DNA from: Alphaproteobacteria bacterium
GTDB taxonomy: Bacteria; Pseudomonadota; Alphaproteobacteria; UBA6615
Direction: 5' to 3'
NCBI GenBank assembly: GCA_021774445.1
Contig: JAJFJA010000015.1
Location: 1-64,000 of the forward strand
Length of the DNA: 64,000 nt
The notes below the pieces were generated by a model. It was not told the DNA's origin. It saw nothing but the letters and a program-made list of their open reading frames with translations, and searched no databases. The position numbers were made by a program, and so were the translations under genes. Below are positions 17,756 to 26,718 of this stretch, one piece after another (position 1 is the stretch's first letter; every line of letters starts with the position of its first letter).

Positions 17756-18645
17756 GCGACGGCGCCGGTGCGGAACGGCAGGTGCCGCGGCCGCAGACCC
17801 GCAGGTCGGTGTTATCGGCGATGCGTGGCCGTCGCGTGTTGCCGTTCATGGGCATTATCACGGTATTTGTCCTCGTTGCCGTGCTCGCGCCATGGATCGT
17901 TCCGTTCGACCCCGCCGATCAGGATTTACTGGCGCGCCTGAAACCGCCGGGGTCAAATGTACGCGGGACGTTGTATTTGCTGGGTACGGATGAACTGGGA
18001 CGGGATGTCTTCAGCCGGGTGATATTCGGCGCGCGGATCTCCTTGTTCGTGGCGTTTCTGTCCGTATGCGTGTCGACAGTAGTCGGCACATGGCTGGGCT
18101 TGGTCGCCGGTTTCTATCGGGGTGCGGCTGAGATCGTAATCATGCGCAGCGTCGACGTCGTGTTATCTATTCCGGCCCTGTTGCTGGCTATCATCACTGT
18201 TGCGGTGCTTGGGCCGGGGTTGCAGAATCTCATACTGGTGCTTGGTTTTACCCGTTGGCCGCGATATGCGCGGGTCGCCTATGGCCAGACCCTGAGCGTG
18301 GCGAACATGCCGTTCGTCCGGGCCTCTCAATATGTCGGCGCCAGGAACGGCCGGATCTTGTTGCGGCATATCCTGCCGAACATCGCCGGGCCGATAATCG
18401 TCGTCGCGACTCTCGAATTCGGGTTGATGATTCTGTTCGAGGCCGGGTTGTCGTTTCTGGGGCTGGGCGTGCAGCCACCGACACCGAGCTGGGGATCGAT
18501 CATGAGTGTCGGCCGCAATTATCTCGGTACGGCCTGGTGGATCGCCACGATTCCAGGCCTGTGCCTGTTCCTTCTCGTCCTGTCCGTCAATCTGGTGGGT
18601 GACGATCTGCGCGATCGTTTCGACCCGCGTTCTCGCAAGAGGTGA
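17752..18645 (+). CDS. ABC transporter permease, DppC/OppC type
   Basis: This 297-residue protein has the family N-terminal cytosolic stretch, a first membrane helix near residues 30-50, then LLGTDELGRDVFSRVIFGARISL, the hallmark of DppC-type subunits. Five more helices follow, with an EAA loop near 185-205 (FVRASQYVGARNGRILLRHI). Its start overlaps the DppB-type stop by four bases, so the two subunits are made in equal amounts. A dehydrogenase gene begins seven bases after its stop. Confidence 0.92.
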   Translation: MSDGAGAERQVPRPQTRRSVLSAMRGRRVLPFMGIITVFVLVAVLAPWIVPFDPADQDLLARLKPPGSNVRGTLYLLGTDELGRDVFSRVIFGARISLFVAFLSVCVSTVVGTWLGLVAGFYRGAAEIVIMRSVDVVLSIPALLLAIITVAVLGPGLQNLILVLGFTRWPRYARVAYGQTLSVANMPFVRASQYVGARNGRILLRHILPNIAGPIIVVATLEFGLMILFEAGLSFLGLGVQPPTPSWGSIMSVGRNYLGTAWWIATIPGLCLFLLVLSVNLVGDDLRDRFDPRSRKR

Positions 18646-18651
18646 CTTGTT

Positions 18652-19452
18652 ATGCCTGACGATTTCACCGGTACCAAGGTCGTGCTCACAGGTGCTTGCG
18701 GCGTATTCGGGCGGCGCATAGCGGCGGCGTTCGCGCAGAACGGGGCGCTCCTTTGCCTGTCGGATATGAGCGAGGGTGCGCTGCGAGATCTGCGGGACCA
18801 GCTTAGCTCGGCCTCCGGCGAGCATCTTGTTCACGAGACGGAACTCTGCGATGCCGATTCGATAAATCGTCTGACCGACCTTGTGGAGCAGAGGTGGGGC
18901 GCACCGGACATCGTCATCAATAATGCGGCGGTCTACCCCAGCGGACTCTTGCTGGACATCGATACGGTCGAGTGGGATCGCATCATGGACACCAATCTGC
19001 GCGCGCCCTACCTGATATCACGCAGTATGGCGCGCCTGATGGTCAAAAGCGGCAGCAAAGGAAACATTGTTAATATCTCGTCCGGCGCGGCGAGGAACCT
19101 CCGAGCCAGTGTCGTGCCCTACTGCGTTTCGAAGAGTGCGCTCGACCGGTTGAGCCGTGGCCTGGCCTTGGAGCTGGCGCCGCACGGTATTCGCGTGAAT
19201 GTGGTTGAGCCCGGTTTTGCCCCGGGAAGCACCGCAAGTCCGCTGCCAAAAGAGCATGTCGAAAAAGTGCTAAAGGGCATCCCGCTTGGCCGCCCCTCGG
19301 GGCCCGATGACGCGCCCAACGCTATTATGTATCTGTGCTCGGAGCGAGCGAGCTATATCACCGGCGCCACGCTCAGTGTCGATGGCGGCAACTCGATCGG
19401 TAGCAGCGTCGTCTTCCAAAAGGAGGGGGAGGGGCGCGAAAATGGCGCGTGA
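18652..19452 (+). CDS. Short-chain dehydrogenase/reductase (SDR)
   Basis: This 266-residue protein is a classical SDR: the nucleotide-binding glycine motif TGACGVFG at about residues 11-18, NNAAVYP near 87, a catalytic serine in VNISSGA, and the YxxxK motif in PYCVSK. The C-terminal part reads RVNVVEPGFAPGS and ITGATLSVDGG, as usual. It would oxidise an alcohol or reduce a carbonyl with NAD(P); the substrate is unknown. It sits between permease and deacetylase genes in the importer operon, so it probably acts on the imported compound or its breakdown product. Its 3' end overlaps the next start by 11 bases. Confidence 0.9.
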   Translation: MPDDFTGTKVVLTGACGVFGRRIAAAFAQNGALLCLSDMSEGALRDLRDQLSSASGEHLVHETELCDADSINRLTDLVEQRWGAPDIVINNAAVYPSGLLLDIDTVEWDRIMDTNLRAPYLISRSMARLMVKSGSKGNIVNISSGAARNLRASVVPYCVSKSALDRLSRGLALELAPHGIRVNVVEPGFAPGSTASPLPKEHVEKVLKGIPLGRPSGPDDAPNAIMYLCSERASYITGATLSVDGGNSIGSSVVFQKEGEGRENGA

Positions 19453-20308
19453 CACCCGGACATATGCGTGGCCGGCCGGCAAACGCTGCGCCGTGGTTTT
19501 CTCCGCCGATGTCGACGCGGAGAGCCCATATCTGTGGGCCAACCGTGGTCAACCGATCGGCACCATGGGTCAGCTCGAGTTACGGCGGTTCGGGCCTCGC
19601 GTCGGCCTGCATCGGCTGCTCGAGTTGCTCGATCGGTTCGAAGTCAAAGGCAGCTTCTACGTGCCGGGGATCGTGGCGGAGACCTACACGTCCATCCTGC
19701 CTGAACTCGTCGAACGCGGGCATGAAGTGGGCCTACACGGCTATCACCACGAGGCCGTGCATCAGATCAGCGAGGCCGAGAATGCCGCCATACTCGATCG
19801 CTGTCTCGAAGTCTTTCGGAGGCAAGTGGGTCATGCAACCTATGGCTACCGCTCGCCGGCCTGGGAGCTGACACCCGAAGTCCATCGGCTGCTACGGGCA
19901 CGGGGGTTGGCTTACGACAGCTCTCTCATGGGATATGACCACCCGTATTCGATTGAGGGGATGGCGGAAATTCCGGTGCAATGGCTGACGGACGACGCGA
20001 TCTATTTTCGCTTTTTCGGCAGCGGTAATGATGCATGGCATCCGGCGAACCCTCGCGCCGTCTTGGAAAGCTGGATCGAGGAGTTCGAGGGTATCCGGCA
20101 GTTCGGTGGTCTGTTCATGATTACCGTGCATCCATGGATCTCCGGCCGCGCGCAACGCATCCGCATGCTGCAGGCGCTGCTCGACCATATCGCGCAGTAT
20201 GACGATGTGTGGTGGACGACGGCCGCGGAGGTGGCGGCCTATCACGTCTCGTCTGAAAATGCGGCTGTTTTCGAAGAGCCGATGCGTCTCGTCGACACGA
20301 ATTTCTAG
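19442..20308 (+). CDS. Polysaccharide deacetylase-family hydrolase (PuuE-like)
   Basis: The start at 19442 (MARDTRTYAW) is chosen over longer frames that run through the SDR gene. The 288-residue protein has the NodB-type metal site: FSADVDAE near residue 20 and the HxxxH-type GLHGYHHEAVHQ near 100, followed by YGYRSPAWELTPEV. It resembles the polysaccharide deacetylase branch that includes allantoinase-like PuuE enzymes, which cleave C-N bonds rather than long polysaccharides. With an ABC importer around it and no signal peptide, it most likely hydrolyses an imported amide in the cytoplasm. The substrate is not known. Confidence 0.85.
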   Translation: MARDTRTYAWPAGKRCAVVFSADVDAESPYLWANRGQPIGTMGQLELRRFGPRVGLHRLLELLDRFEVKGSFYVPGIVAETYTSILPELVERGHEVGLHGYHHEAVHQISEAENAAILDRCLEVFRRQVGHATYGYRSPAWELTPEVHRLLRARGLAYDSSLMGYDHPYSIEGMAEIPVQWLTDDAIYFRFFGSGNDAWHPANPRAVLESWIEEFEGIRQFGGLFMITVHPWISGRAQRIRMLQALLDHIAQYDDVWWTTAAEVAAYHVSSENAAVFEEPMRLVDTNF

Positions 20309-20330
20309 CGCACGCACTCGAGCCAAGGAC

Positions 20331-20522
20331 ATGGCAATGGGACCGCCCAACGAACATTGGCAGATCCGCAAGTCTGCCCTCGCCTGCATCAGAGGGGTCG
20401 TCGCCGCGCAGATTTTTTCCGTCGGCGGCAATGCCGTTGTGGACCCAACCGTAGCGACTGGTTTCACGCTGCATATGGCCATGCCGATATGTCCCTGGAC
20501 GATGGTTGCGCAGGGCGAATGA
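20331..20522 (+). pseudogene. Remnant of a gamma-glutamyltransferase N-terminus
   Basis: A 63-codon frame from the ATG at 20331 contains pieces found in order at the N-terminus of gamma-glutamyltransferases: WQIRK, then RGVVAAQ, then GGNAVVDPTVATGF (family consensus GGNAVDAAVA). About 20 residues normally lying between the last two are missing, and the frame stops after 63 codons where the intact enzyme has over 500. The stop overlaps the start of the next ATPase gene (ATGA at 20519-20522). It looks like the stub of a deleted gene that once belonged to this importer operon. It may still be translated and couple translation to the ATPase gene. Confidence 0.5.
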
Positions 20523-21502
20523 CTGAGAATACGACGCCACTGTTGCGGGCAGCCGATCTTACCGTAGCGGTAGACGGAACATCATTGGTCGACGGCGTCC
20601 GATTTGACGTGGCCGCAGGGGAAATCATGGCCCTGGTCGGCGAGAGCGGCTGTGGCAAGAGCATGACCGCGCTTGCACTGATGCGACTGCTCCCGAATGG
20701 TGTTTCGATCGTCGACGGCGAGGTGTTTCTAGCTGGCCGAAATCTCACGCAATTGAGCGAAGCCGAGATGGAGGCCGTTCGGGGCAACGACATCTCGATG
20801 ATTTTCCAGGAACCGGTGGCGGCGCTAAATCCGCTGATGACGGTCGGCGATCAAGTTGTCGAGTCCCTGCATGCGCACCAAGGCCTGGCGCGTCGCGAGG
20901 CGATGGAGCATGTGCTGGACATGTTTCAGTTGGTCGGAATTGCCGATCCGCGGGACCGAATGAGGCAATATCCGTTCGAGCTGTCGGGCGGCATGTGCCA
21001 GAGAGTGATGATTGCGTCCGCGCTGATCTGCGGTCCCTCCGTGTTGATCGCGGACGAGCCGACGACGGCGCTGGATGTCACGATCCAGGCGCAGATTCTG
21101 AAGCTCATCAAGGAGATGTGCGCCGACCGGCAAACCGGGGTGGTTCTGATCACCCACGACATAGGGGTCGTCGCGGACACGGCCGACCGGGTTGCCGTTA
21201 TGTATGCCGGGCGGATCGTCGAGACGGGTAGCGTATTTGAAATATTCGCGGCACCCCGCCATCCCTACACGCAATTGCTGCTCAAGAGCGTGCCGCGCCT
21301 GGATGATAAAAAGAAGCAGCGCCTCCATGTTATTGATGGTGTGGTGCCTGATCCGCAGCATTGGCCAACAGGTTGTCGGTTCCACGCGCGTTGTCCATTT
21401 GTCAGCGAGCAGTGCCGGCGTGACCGGCCGCCGCTGGACGAGGTGGCCGCCGACCATATGGTTGCGTGCTGGCACCAGGCCGAACTCGCCGAGGCGGGGT
21501 GA
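20519..21502 (+). CDS. ABC transporter ATPase, DppD/OppD type
   Basis: The ATG at 20519 is the start that gives the normal length (327 residues) and N-terminus; the frame is open farther upstream, but that part is non-homologous. Motifs: Walker A GESGCGKS near residue 42, Q-loop FQEPVAALNPLMT, signature LSGGMCQRV, Walker B LIADEPTTALD, and the switch HD in ITHDIGV. The C-terminal Cys-rich segment CRFHARCPFVSEQC is typical of oligopeptide ATPases, where it is often an iron-sulfur or regulatory site. It pairs with the DppF-type ATPase encoded five bases downstream. Confidence 0.93.
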   Translation: MTENTTPLLRAADLTVAVDGTSLVDGVRFDVAAGEIMALVGESGCGKSMTALALMRLLPNGVSIVDGEVFLAGRNLTQLSEAEMEAVRGNDISMIFQEPVAALNPLMTVGDQVVESLHAHQGLARREAMEHVLDMFQLVGIADPRDRMRQYPFELSGGMCQRVMIASALICGPSVLIADEPTTALDVTIQAQILKLIKEMCADRQTGVVLITHDIGVVADTADRVAVMYAGRIVETGSVFEIFAAPRHPYTQLLLKSVPRLDDKKKQRLHVIDGVVPDPQHWPTGCRFHARCPFVSEQCRRDRPPLDEVAADHMVACWHQAELAEAG

Positions 21503-21507
21503 CAGCC

Positions 21508-22491
21508 ATGAACAAGAACACGGGCGCCTTGCTGGACGTCGCCGGTCTGCAGGTCCTTTATCCGATCCGAGGGGGGCTGTTCGGTCGCCCGGTCGGCCAT
21601 GTCCGGGCCGTTGAGGATGTCAGTATTCGGATCGATGCGGGCGAGACGTTCGGGCTGGCCGGTGAGAGTGGTTGCGGCAAGACGACCGTCGGCATGGCAA
21701 TTCTGCAGATGGTTAGGCCTACCGGTGGCCGCGTTGCATTCGAGGGGACCGACTTAACGAGCCTGGCGACGGGCGCGCTGCGGCAGATTCGGCGCGATAT
21801 GCAGATTGTCTTCCAGGATCCGTATTCGTCGTTAAACCCGAGACTAACCGTAGGAGAGAGCGTTGGGGAACCACTGCTGGTACATGGCGTTGCCCGTGGG
21901 CACGACCTAAAGAGGAAAGTCGGCGACCTGATGGAGATCGTCGGGCTGCAGCCTTCGTATGCCTCACGCTATCCACACGAATTTTCCGGTGGACAACGAC
22001 AACGTATCGTCATCGCCCGGGCGCTCGCTCTGCGGCCAAAGCTGATCGTCTGTGACGAACCGGTCTCAGCGCTCGACGTATCGGTGCAATCGCAAATCCT
22101 CAATCTGCTGAACGATCTACAACAGGATTTCGGCCTGGCCTACCTGTTCATTTCCCACGATCTGTCCGTTCTTAAGAATGTCAGCGACAGGGTTGGTGTC
22201 ATGTATCTGGGCCGGCTGGTGGAACTGGCCGAGACGGCCGCGCTGTACGAGCGGACGTTGCACCCCTATACCGAAGCGCTTATGAGCGCGATTCCGCTAC
22301 CAGACCCGGTTCGCCAACGCGCCCGCACCCAAGTGATCCTGTCCGGTGAGATCCCGAGCCCATCAAATCCGCCTACCGGCTGTCCGTTCCATACCCGCTG
22401 TCCGATCGCGCAAGCGGTTTGCCGAGAAAAGCTGCCGGCGCTGGAGGAGAAGCGGCCCGGCCATCTCGCGGCCTGCCATTTGCGCGACTAA
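21508..22491 (+). CDS. ABC transporter ATPase, DppF/OppF type
   Basis: This 327-residue partner ATPase starts at 21508. It has Walker A GESGCGKT, Q-loop FQDPYSSLNPRLT, signature FSGGQRQRI, Walker B IVCDEPVSALDVS, switch ISHDLSV, and the C-terminal Cys motif CPFHTRCPIAQAVC. The insertion YPIRGGLFGRPVGHVRAVEDV at the N-terminus is usual for DppF. It is the last gene of the importer operon and its 3' end faces the minus-strand gene at 22591. No intrinsic terminator is visible in the 99 bases between them. Confidence 0.93.
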   Translation: MNKNTGALLDVAGLQVLYPIRGGLFGRPVGHVRAVEDVSIRIDAGETFGLAGESGCGKTTVGMAILQMVRPTGGRVAFEGTDLTSLATGALRQIRRDMQIVFQDPYSSLNPRLTVGESVGEPLLVHGVARGHDLKRKVGDLMEIVGLQPSYASRYPHEFSGGQRQRIVIARALALRPKLIVCDEPVSALDVSVQSQILNLLNDLQQDFGLAYLFISHDLSVLKNVSDRVGVMYLGRLVELAETAALYERTLHPYTEALMSAIPLPDPVRQRARTQVILSGEIPSPSNPPTGCPFHTRCPIAQAVCREKLPALEEKRPGHLAACHLRD

Positions 22492-22590
22492 CCGATGGGC
22501 GGCGGCTCGCGCGGTTGTCTTCAGGCCGCAAACTGCAGCGCAAGCGAGGGTGCGGTGAAGATGGATATCACGAGATCGCTCCGGGGACAC

Positions 22591-23829
22591 TTACCGGTCG
22601 GCGGCCGTAGTGATGAGAAGCGAGTCTGACAATACCTCGCCGCCGGACTCGGCTAGTCGACTGGCTTGGGCGGCCAGGTCAACGAGATAGATCTCGGCCG
22701 CCTCGACCGTCTCCCGCGGTTGCGGGAACAGCCGCTCCGGAACGACAAACGCGGTGAGCATTTCACGGCCGAATGGTGGCCCGACCCGCAGGGTCAGTCC
22801 GGTGCTACCATCGCCAAAGCGCAGTTGTCCATCGGGCTCGGTCTGGCTGGGCAAGTCGCCGGCTAGCGGCAGGATATGGACCACCTGCCCATCAAGTTGA
22901 TAATAATCGACATAGAGATAGCCCGACACCGGGGGCAACGCGATATCGACCGCCACTATTTCTCCATCGGCGTACTCCGCCTTTCCGGCCGCCGCCGTCA
23001 TGGTCAATTGGTCAGGCTGGCGAAAACGGGCGACAACGGCGGCTGCCGCGCAAACCGGCCGACCGACCGCTTGCAGTGCATTTTCGAATCGCTGGCCAGG
23101 CAGCGTCTCCGCCAACTCGGCGACCAGATCCTGTGCATCGTGGCCGTCTTGAATAATGCCCTCAAGCTGCCAGCTGTCGGTACCTAGCCCGACAATCTGA
23201 ACATCGGAGCATGGATGCGCTCGCAACGCATCGCGCACGACTTCCGGCGTCGGCCGGGTCGGTGGCCCAGGCGCTGGGATCACGTTGGTAGGTGCGTCAG
23301 GAGTGGGGGCTGGGGCGTTATCAGGCAGCCGCGCTTCTTCCGACGGCCATTCGCCCACCAAAGCTTCTGCCTGGGAGATCTCCGCCTCGCTCATCTTTTC
23401 GACAAAGGATTGGATGAATTGGCTCGCCGCCTCGGTCTCCAAGGACCGGTCGGCAATCCGCAGCCAGCGATAGGCCTGGACCAGATCCTGCGTTAGACCC
23501 AGACCCACCGAATAGCGCATGCCAAGCTGAAATTGCGCTTCCGCCATCCCACCCTCAGCCGCCTTGCGGTACCAGTCGGTTGCCGCTGCCATATCACGCG
23601 GCACCGCGCCGCCGCTGAGCAATTCGCCCAGGAGGAATTGCGCTCGGGTATTGCCGGCCTCAGCTTCAGGTCGTAGCAGTGCCAATGCTTCTTCTGCGTT
23701 ACCAGCTTCGAAGGCGGCAATGCCGGCCTGCAGATCCGCCCTCGCGGGCGCTGCGACCCATAGGCCGACCGCAAAGACCACACTTACCAGCTGGAGCAGC
23801 CGCAAAATCACTTTACTCCTTGCCCGCAT
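22591..23829 (-). CDS. Exported Sel1-repeat protein with C-terminal DUF4384 module
   Basis: This 412-residue protein has a signal peptide (cleavage near APARA) and Sel1 repeats at about 30-130 (AGNTRAQFLLGELLSGGAVP, GMAEAQFQLGMRYSVGLGL). After a Pro-rich linker comes a domain bounded by two cysteines exactly 53 residues apart (HPCSDV and RPVCAA), and then DUF4384 (GYLYVDYYQLDGQVVHILPL, GPPFGREMLTAFV). The same two-cysteine domain plus DUF4384 is in the next minus-strand protein (24044-25198) and in TssL (39355-40677). A GTG at 23811 has a closer Shine-Dalgarno (AAGGAG) and would shorten the protein by six residues. It is probably a periplasmic interaction protein; no enzyme motif is seen. Confidence 0.8.
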   Translation of the reverse strand: MRARSKVILRLLQLVSVVFAVGLWVAAPARADLQAGIAAFEAGNAEEALALLRPEAEAGNTRAQFLLGELLSGGAVPRDMAAATDWYRKAAEGGMAEAQFQLGMRYSVGLGLTQDLVQAYRWLRIADRSLETEAASQFIQSFVEKMSEAEISQAEALVGEWPSEEARLPDNAPAPTPDAPTNVIPAPGPPTRPTPEVVRDALRAHPCSDVQIVGLGTDSWQLEGIIQDGHDAQDLVAELAETLPGQRFENALQAVGRPVCAAAAVVARFRQPDQLTMTAAAGKAEYADGEIVAVDIALPPVSGYLYVDYYQLDGQVVHILPLAGDLPSQTEPDGQLRFGDGSTGLTLRVGPPFGREMLTAFVVPERLFPQPRETVEAAEIYLVDLAAQASRLAESGGEVLSDSLLITTAADR

Positions 23830-24043
23830 TATTCAATCCGGCGCCGGCTCGGGGTGCCATCGCGGCGGCGGTCGTGCGCTGCCGCGATCCCCAGCAGCGA
23901 CGTTACCACAACGGCCACCGGTGCCAAATTGACTGGCATGGGTTCTGGAATACGTCGGCACTGCGTCCCGAGTTCTCGACGGAAAAAGCCAGGCGCTATA
24001 ACGCCCAGCCCTTTGCGTCTGTTCGTGGTCGATTGAGAGGGCG

Positions 24044-25198
24044 CTAGTTCCCGGCTTCGGTCACGAGAAAGCTGAAATCGCTGCGCAGCGCAGCGCCATG
24101 GCCGGCCTCACGAGCCGCGTTGAGCGCCGCGCGCAGCGCCCCTAGATATTCCTGTGCCGGCTCGATTTGCGGTCGCACCTCGTCAAACAACGCCATCGGT
24201 GATGACAATATCATCACCATCTCGGTGCCGAAGGGCGGCTCCACCCGATAGCGCTGCACCCCTTGGCCCAGGATCAGTCGCGCGCCGGCATCCAGTTGTC
24301 CCGGTTGGCCGTCGGCGGTCGGCGACAAATGTACGACGTTGCCGTCTTGTTGCACGAAATCCACATAGACGAAACTCGCGGCATCTGCCGGGGCGGTGGC
24401 TTCGATTACCATGTTTTCGCCTTGCCGGTAGGCGCGACCGTGGTTAAAGGGCCGTACGGTCGGCCCAACCCCAGGATCGCTATCCAGCAACGTGAAACCA
24501 CGTAGAATCTCCGCCGCTTCGCAGTGCGGCCAGGCATAGACATCCGCCTGGTTCGCAATCTCCGCGACCTGACCGAAATTCGCCAGGTCGAGGCTCAGTC
24601 GGTCCAGATCGCCGGCGCTCGATACATGGCCCGTCACGATCAGTTGGGAGCTTTCCTCCAGCGTCGCCGATAGGGCAGCGCATTCGAACTGGCCCAACAC
24701 CGCCGCTAAGCCCGCGAGGCCCGACCCTGCCGCACCTGCTGTGCCGCTGCGATCATCGCTATCGATGACGTCGATGTTGCGGGTACGCATCACCGTCACA
24801 TCGTTGCCTAGTTTCTCCACCTCCTGATTGAGGCGATCATTCTCGGCCAAAATCGTCGAATAATCCGGCGCCACGCCGAGATTCAAGTAAGGCGTAAGTC
24901 CTTGACCGGCGAACAGGCCGACCACCACGCTCGCCGCCAGGGCAACGCCGACGCCAGGCGACTGCAAAATCCGCCGGACAATGTTACGCGACGGGAACCT
25001 GACAACGTTGGCGCCTAGGTCGGCTTCTTGCTCAGACGCGTTGTCGGCGCCCGGCAAGGAAATCTGCCGTGACATCGCCAGCACGGCGTCATCGGACGCG
25101 TCCCAGTCGATCGGCGTCTTGGTTTTGTCATAGAGCTTGAGCAGCAGGCGGTCCGCCTCGCTCAGCTCCTCATCGAGAATATCTTGATCCTTAGCCAT
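24044..25198 (-). CDS. Putative anti-sigma factor: cytosolic segment, one membrane helix, periplasmic DUF4384 module
   Basis: This 384-residue protein lies 47 bases downstream of an ECF sigma gene on the same strand. Residues 1-80 are cytosolic and acidic at the start (DEELSEADRLLLKLYD), about 83-105 form a single membrane helix, and 110-140 look like a short coiled coil. The periplasmic part has a domain with Cys173 and Cys226 (53 apart, ending WPHC) and then DUF4384 (FVYVDFVQQDGNVVHLSP, EPPFGTEMVMIL). Topology and gene order fit a membrane anti-sigma factor, although no zinc-binding HxxxCxxC motif is present. The periplasmic module matches that of TssL, so it may sense the state of the T6SS membrane complex or the same envelope ligand (inference). 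Confidence 0.72.
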   Translation of the reverse strand: MAKDQDILDEELSEADRLLLKLYDKTKTPIDWDASDDAVLAMSRQISLPGADNASEQEADLGANVVRFPSRNIVRRILQSPGVGVALAASVVVGLFAGQGLTPYLNLGVAPDYSTILAENDRLNQEVEKLGNDVTVMRTRNIDVIDSDDRSGTAGAAGSGLAGLAAVLGQFECAALSATLEESSQLIVTGHVSSAGDLDRLSLDLANFGQVAEIANQADVYAWPHCEAAEILRGFTLLDSDPGVGPTVRPFNHGRAYRQGENMVIEATAPADAASFVYVDFVQQDGNVVHLSPTADGQPGQLDAGARLILGQGVQRYRVEPPFGTEMVMILSSPMALFDEVRPQIEPAQEYLGALRAALNAAREAGHGAALRSDFSFLVTEAGN

Positions 25199-25245
25199 GG
25201 CAGTAATGCCTATCTCTGGATGCTATGGAACATGAGTGTCAGCCA

Positions 25246-25839
25246 TTAACCATCGGTAAAAACCAGTTTTTTGAGATGAGCGCGCGCGTATCGCAGCCGG
25301 GTTTTAACGGTCTCGCGCTTGGTATCCATAGCCACGGCGATGTCGTCGTATGACATCTCGCCTTCGACATACATGAGCAAGGTTTGCTTCTGTTCCGCCG
25401 ACAACCGCTCGATACCGTCGAGTACGATTCTTAGCTTCTCCTTGTCCCCAAGCAGTTGCTCCGGGTTGTAGACATTCTGCGGTTCATATGCGGTCGCGGC
25501 GCCACCCACAGCGACCTCTTCGTCGAACTCGACAACGGTGATGTCCTTATGCTTCCGGTACCAGTCGATAAGGTGGTTGCGGCCGAGCCTGAACAGGTAG
25601 GTGGTGAACTTGGCTTCCGCCGTGTATTGCCCGTTCTCGCAAGCCCGCAACAGCTTCATCCAAACCTCCTGCGCGAGTTCCGCGCCGACGCCATCGGAGC
25701 CGCACTGGCGGCTTAGAAAACGGCGCAGACTCTCGCGTCGCCGCCGATAGACCACGTCGAACGATGCTCTGTCGCCAGCCAAGAAGGCGCGCATGAGCTC
25801 TTCGTCCGCCAAGGTCTCTTGCGACACTTGATCAGGCAT
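25246..25839 (-). CDS. ECF-family RNA polymerase sigma factor
   Basis: This protein of 197 residues starts at the ATG at 25839 (MPDQVSQETL); a TTG at 25854 is possible but weaker. Region 2 covers about residues 15-90 (YRRRRESLRRFLSRQC, ELAQEVWMKLLRACENG, TTYLFRLGRNHLIDWYRKH) and region 4 about 130-190 (IERLSAEQKQTLLMYVEGEM, DDIAVAMDTKRETVKTRLRY). The linker between them is somewhat long and acidic. It probably directs transcription of envelope genes and is held by the membrane protein encoded next. An OmpA-family gene is divergent from it across 222 bases, a natural candidate target. Confidence 0.92.
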   Translation of the reverse strand: MPDQVSQETLADEELMRAFLAGDRASFDVVYRRRRESLRRFLSRQCGSDGVGAELAQEVWMKLLRACENGQYTAEAKFTTYLFRLGRNHLIDWYRKHKDITVVEFDEEVAVGGAATAYEPQNVYNPEQLLGDKEKLRIVLDGIERLSAEQKQTLLMYVEGEMSYDDIAVAMDTKRETVKTRLRYARAHLKKLVFTDG

Positions 25840-26076
25840 ACTCACGTAGCCCAAGGCAGAGGGGGGTTACCGCACGCTGCATTTTTTTGTCGGGCCCCTA
25901 GGATATCGGGCATAATCGGCTAACCCATTGACTTCGCGAGTTTGCCACAAGGCGTGAATCCGCACCAGTATACCCGTTACCTCCATCGCGCGCGCCTTTC
26001 TCACAGCAGGGGCCGCACGACAAAGTTCGTATTTTCTGTTAGATTTCGGGGAAAATTAGTCACGGGAGAGCCGATA

Positions 26077-26634
26077 ATGACCAAACTTCAGGGCGTTCTC
26101 ATCATTGCTGCGATGTCACTGTTGCCGGTGACCGCCGCGGCCGAACAGCTCGGCATCACCAATCTCATGGGCAAAGTGCCGACCCAGCAGGAGATTGTCG
26201 ACGGCTTGATCACCCCCACCGGCCTGCGTATTGAACGTGGCACCAACAGCGCCACCGGCTCTGACGCAGCCGCCAAGCAACAAGATACGCTGGGCGCCAT
26301 CGCGCTGGAGATACAGTTCGAGTTCGATTCAGCTCAGCTCACGCCGACCGCTCGGCAGGTCCTCGATGCCCTTGGCGAGGCATTGAGTTCGAACGAACTC
26401 GCCGATTATTCTTTTCTCGTTGAAGGTCATACCGACAGCGTTGGCGATGCCGGCTACAACCTGAACCTTTCCGAACGACGGGCCACCGCCGTGCAGGCCT
26501 TTCTCGCCCGCGAGTATGACATTCCTGACCCAAAATTGAAGATTGTCGGCCGCGGCGAGACCGCTCCGCTGGATGCGGCAAACCCTGAAAGCGGTCGTAA
26601 TCGTCGCGTTCAGATCATTAATTTGGGTCAGTAG
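26077..26634 (+). CDS. OmpA-family peptidoglycan-binding protein (paralogue 1)
   Basis: The ATG at 26077, preceded by GGGAGAG, gives a signal peptide (cleavage near TAAAEQ); the longer frame from 25942 has no leader. Residues about 25-55 carry a conserved segment (ITNLMGKVPTQQEIVDGLI) shared with the next gene. The C-terminal half is an OmpA domain: FEFDSAQLTPTARQVLDALG, VEGHTDSVGDAGYNLNLSER (the Asp and Arg that hold diaminopimelate) and GRNRRVQI. There is no lipobox and no beta-barrel, so it is a soluble periplasmic peptidoglycan-binding protein. It is divergent from the ECF sigma gene. Confidence 0.88.
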   Translation: MTKLQGVLIIAAMSLLPVTAAAEQLGITNLMGKVPTQQEIVDGLITPTGLRIERGTNSATGSDAAAKQQDTLGAIALEIQFEFDSAQLTPTARQVLDALGEALSSNELADYSFLVEGHTDSVGDAGYNLNLSERRATAVQAFLAREYDIPDPKLKIVGRGETAPLDAANPESGRNRRVQIINLGQ

Positions 26635-26718
26635 TCAATCCGCCGTCACCCCCTTCCGGTCGTTTCTGCGTGTGTAACCCGAGCTACACCACACAGTATG
26701 AACGTCGGAGGACAACAA

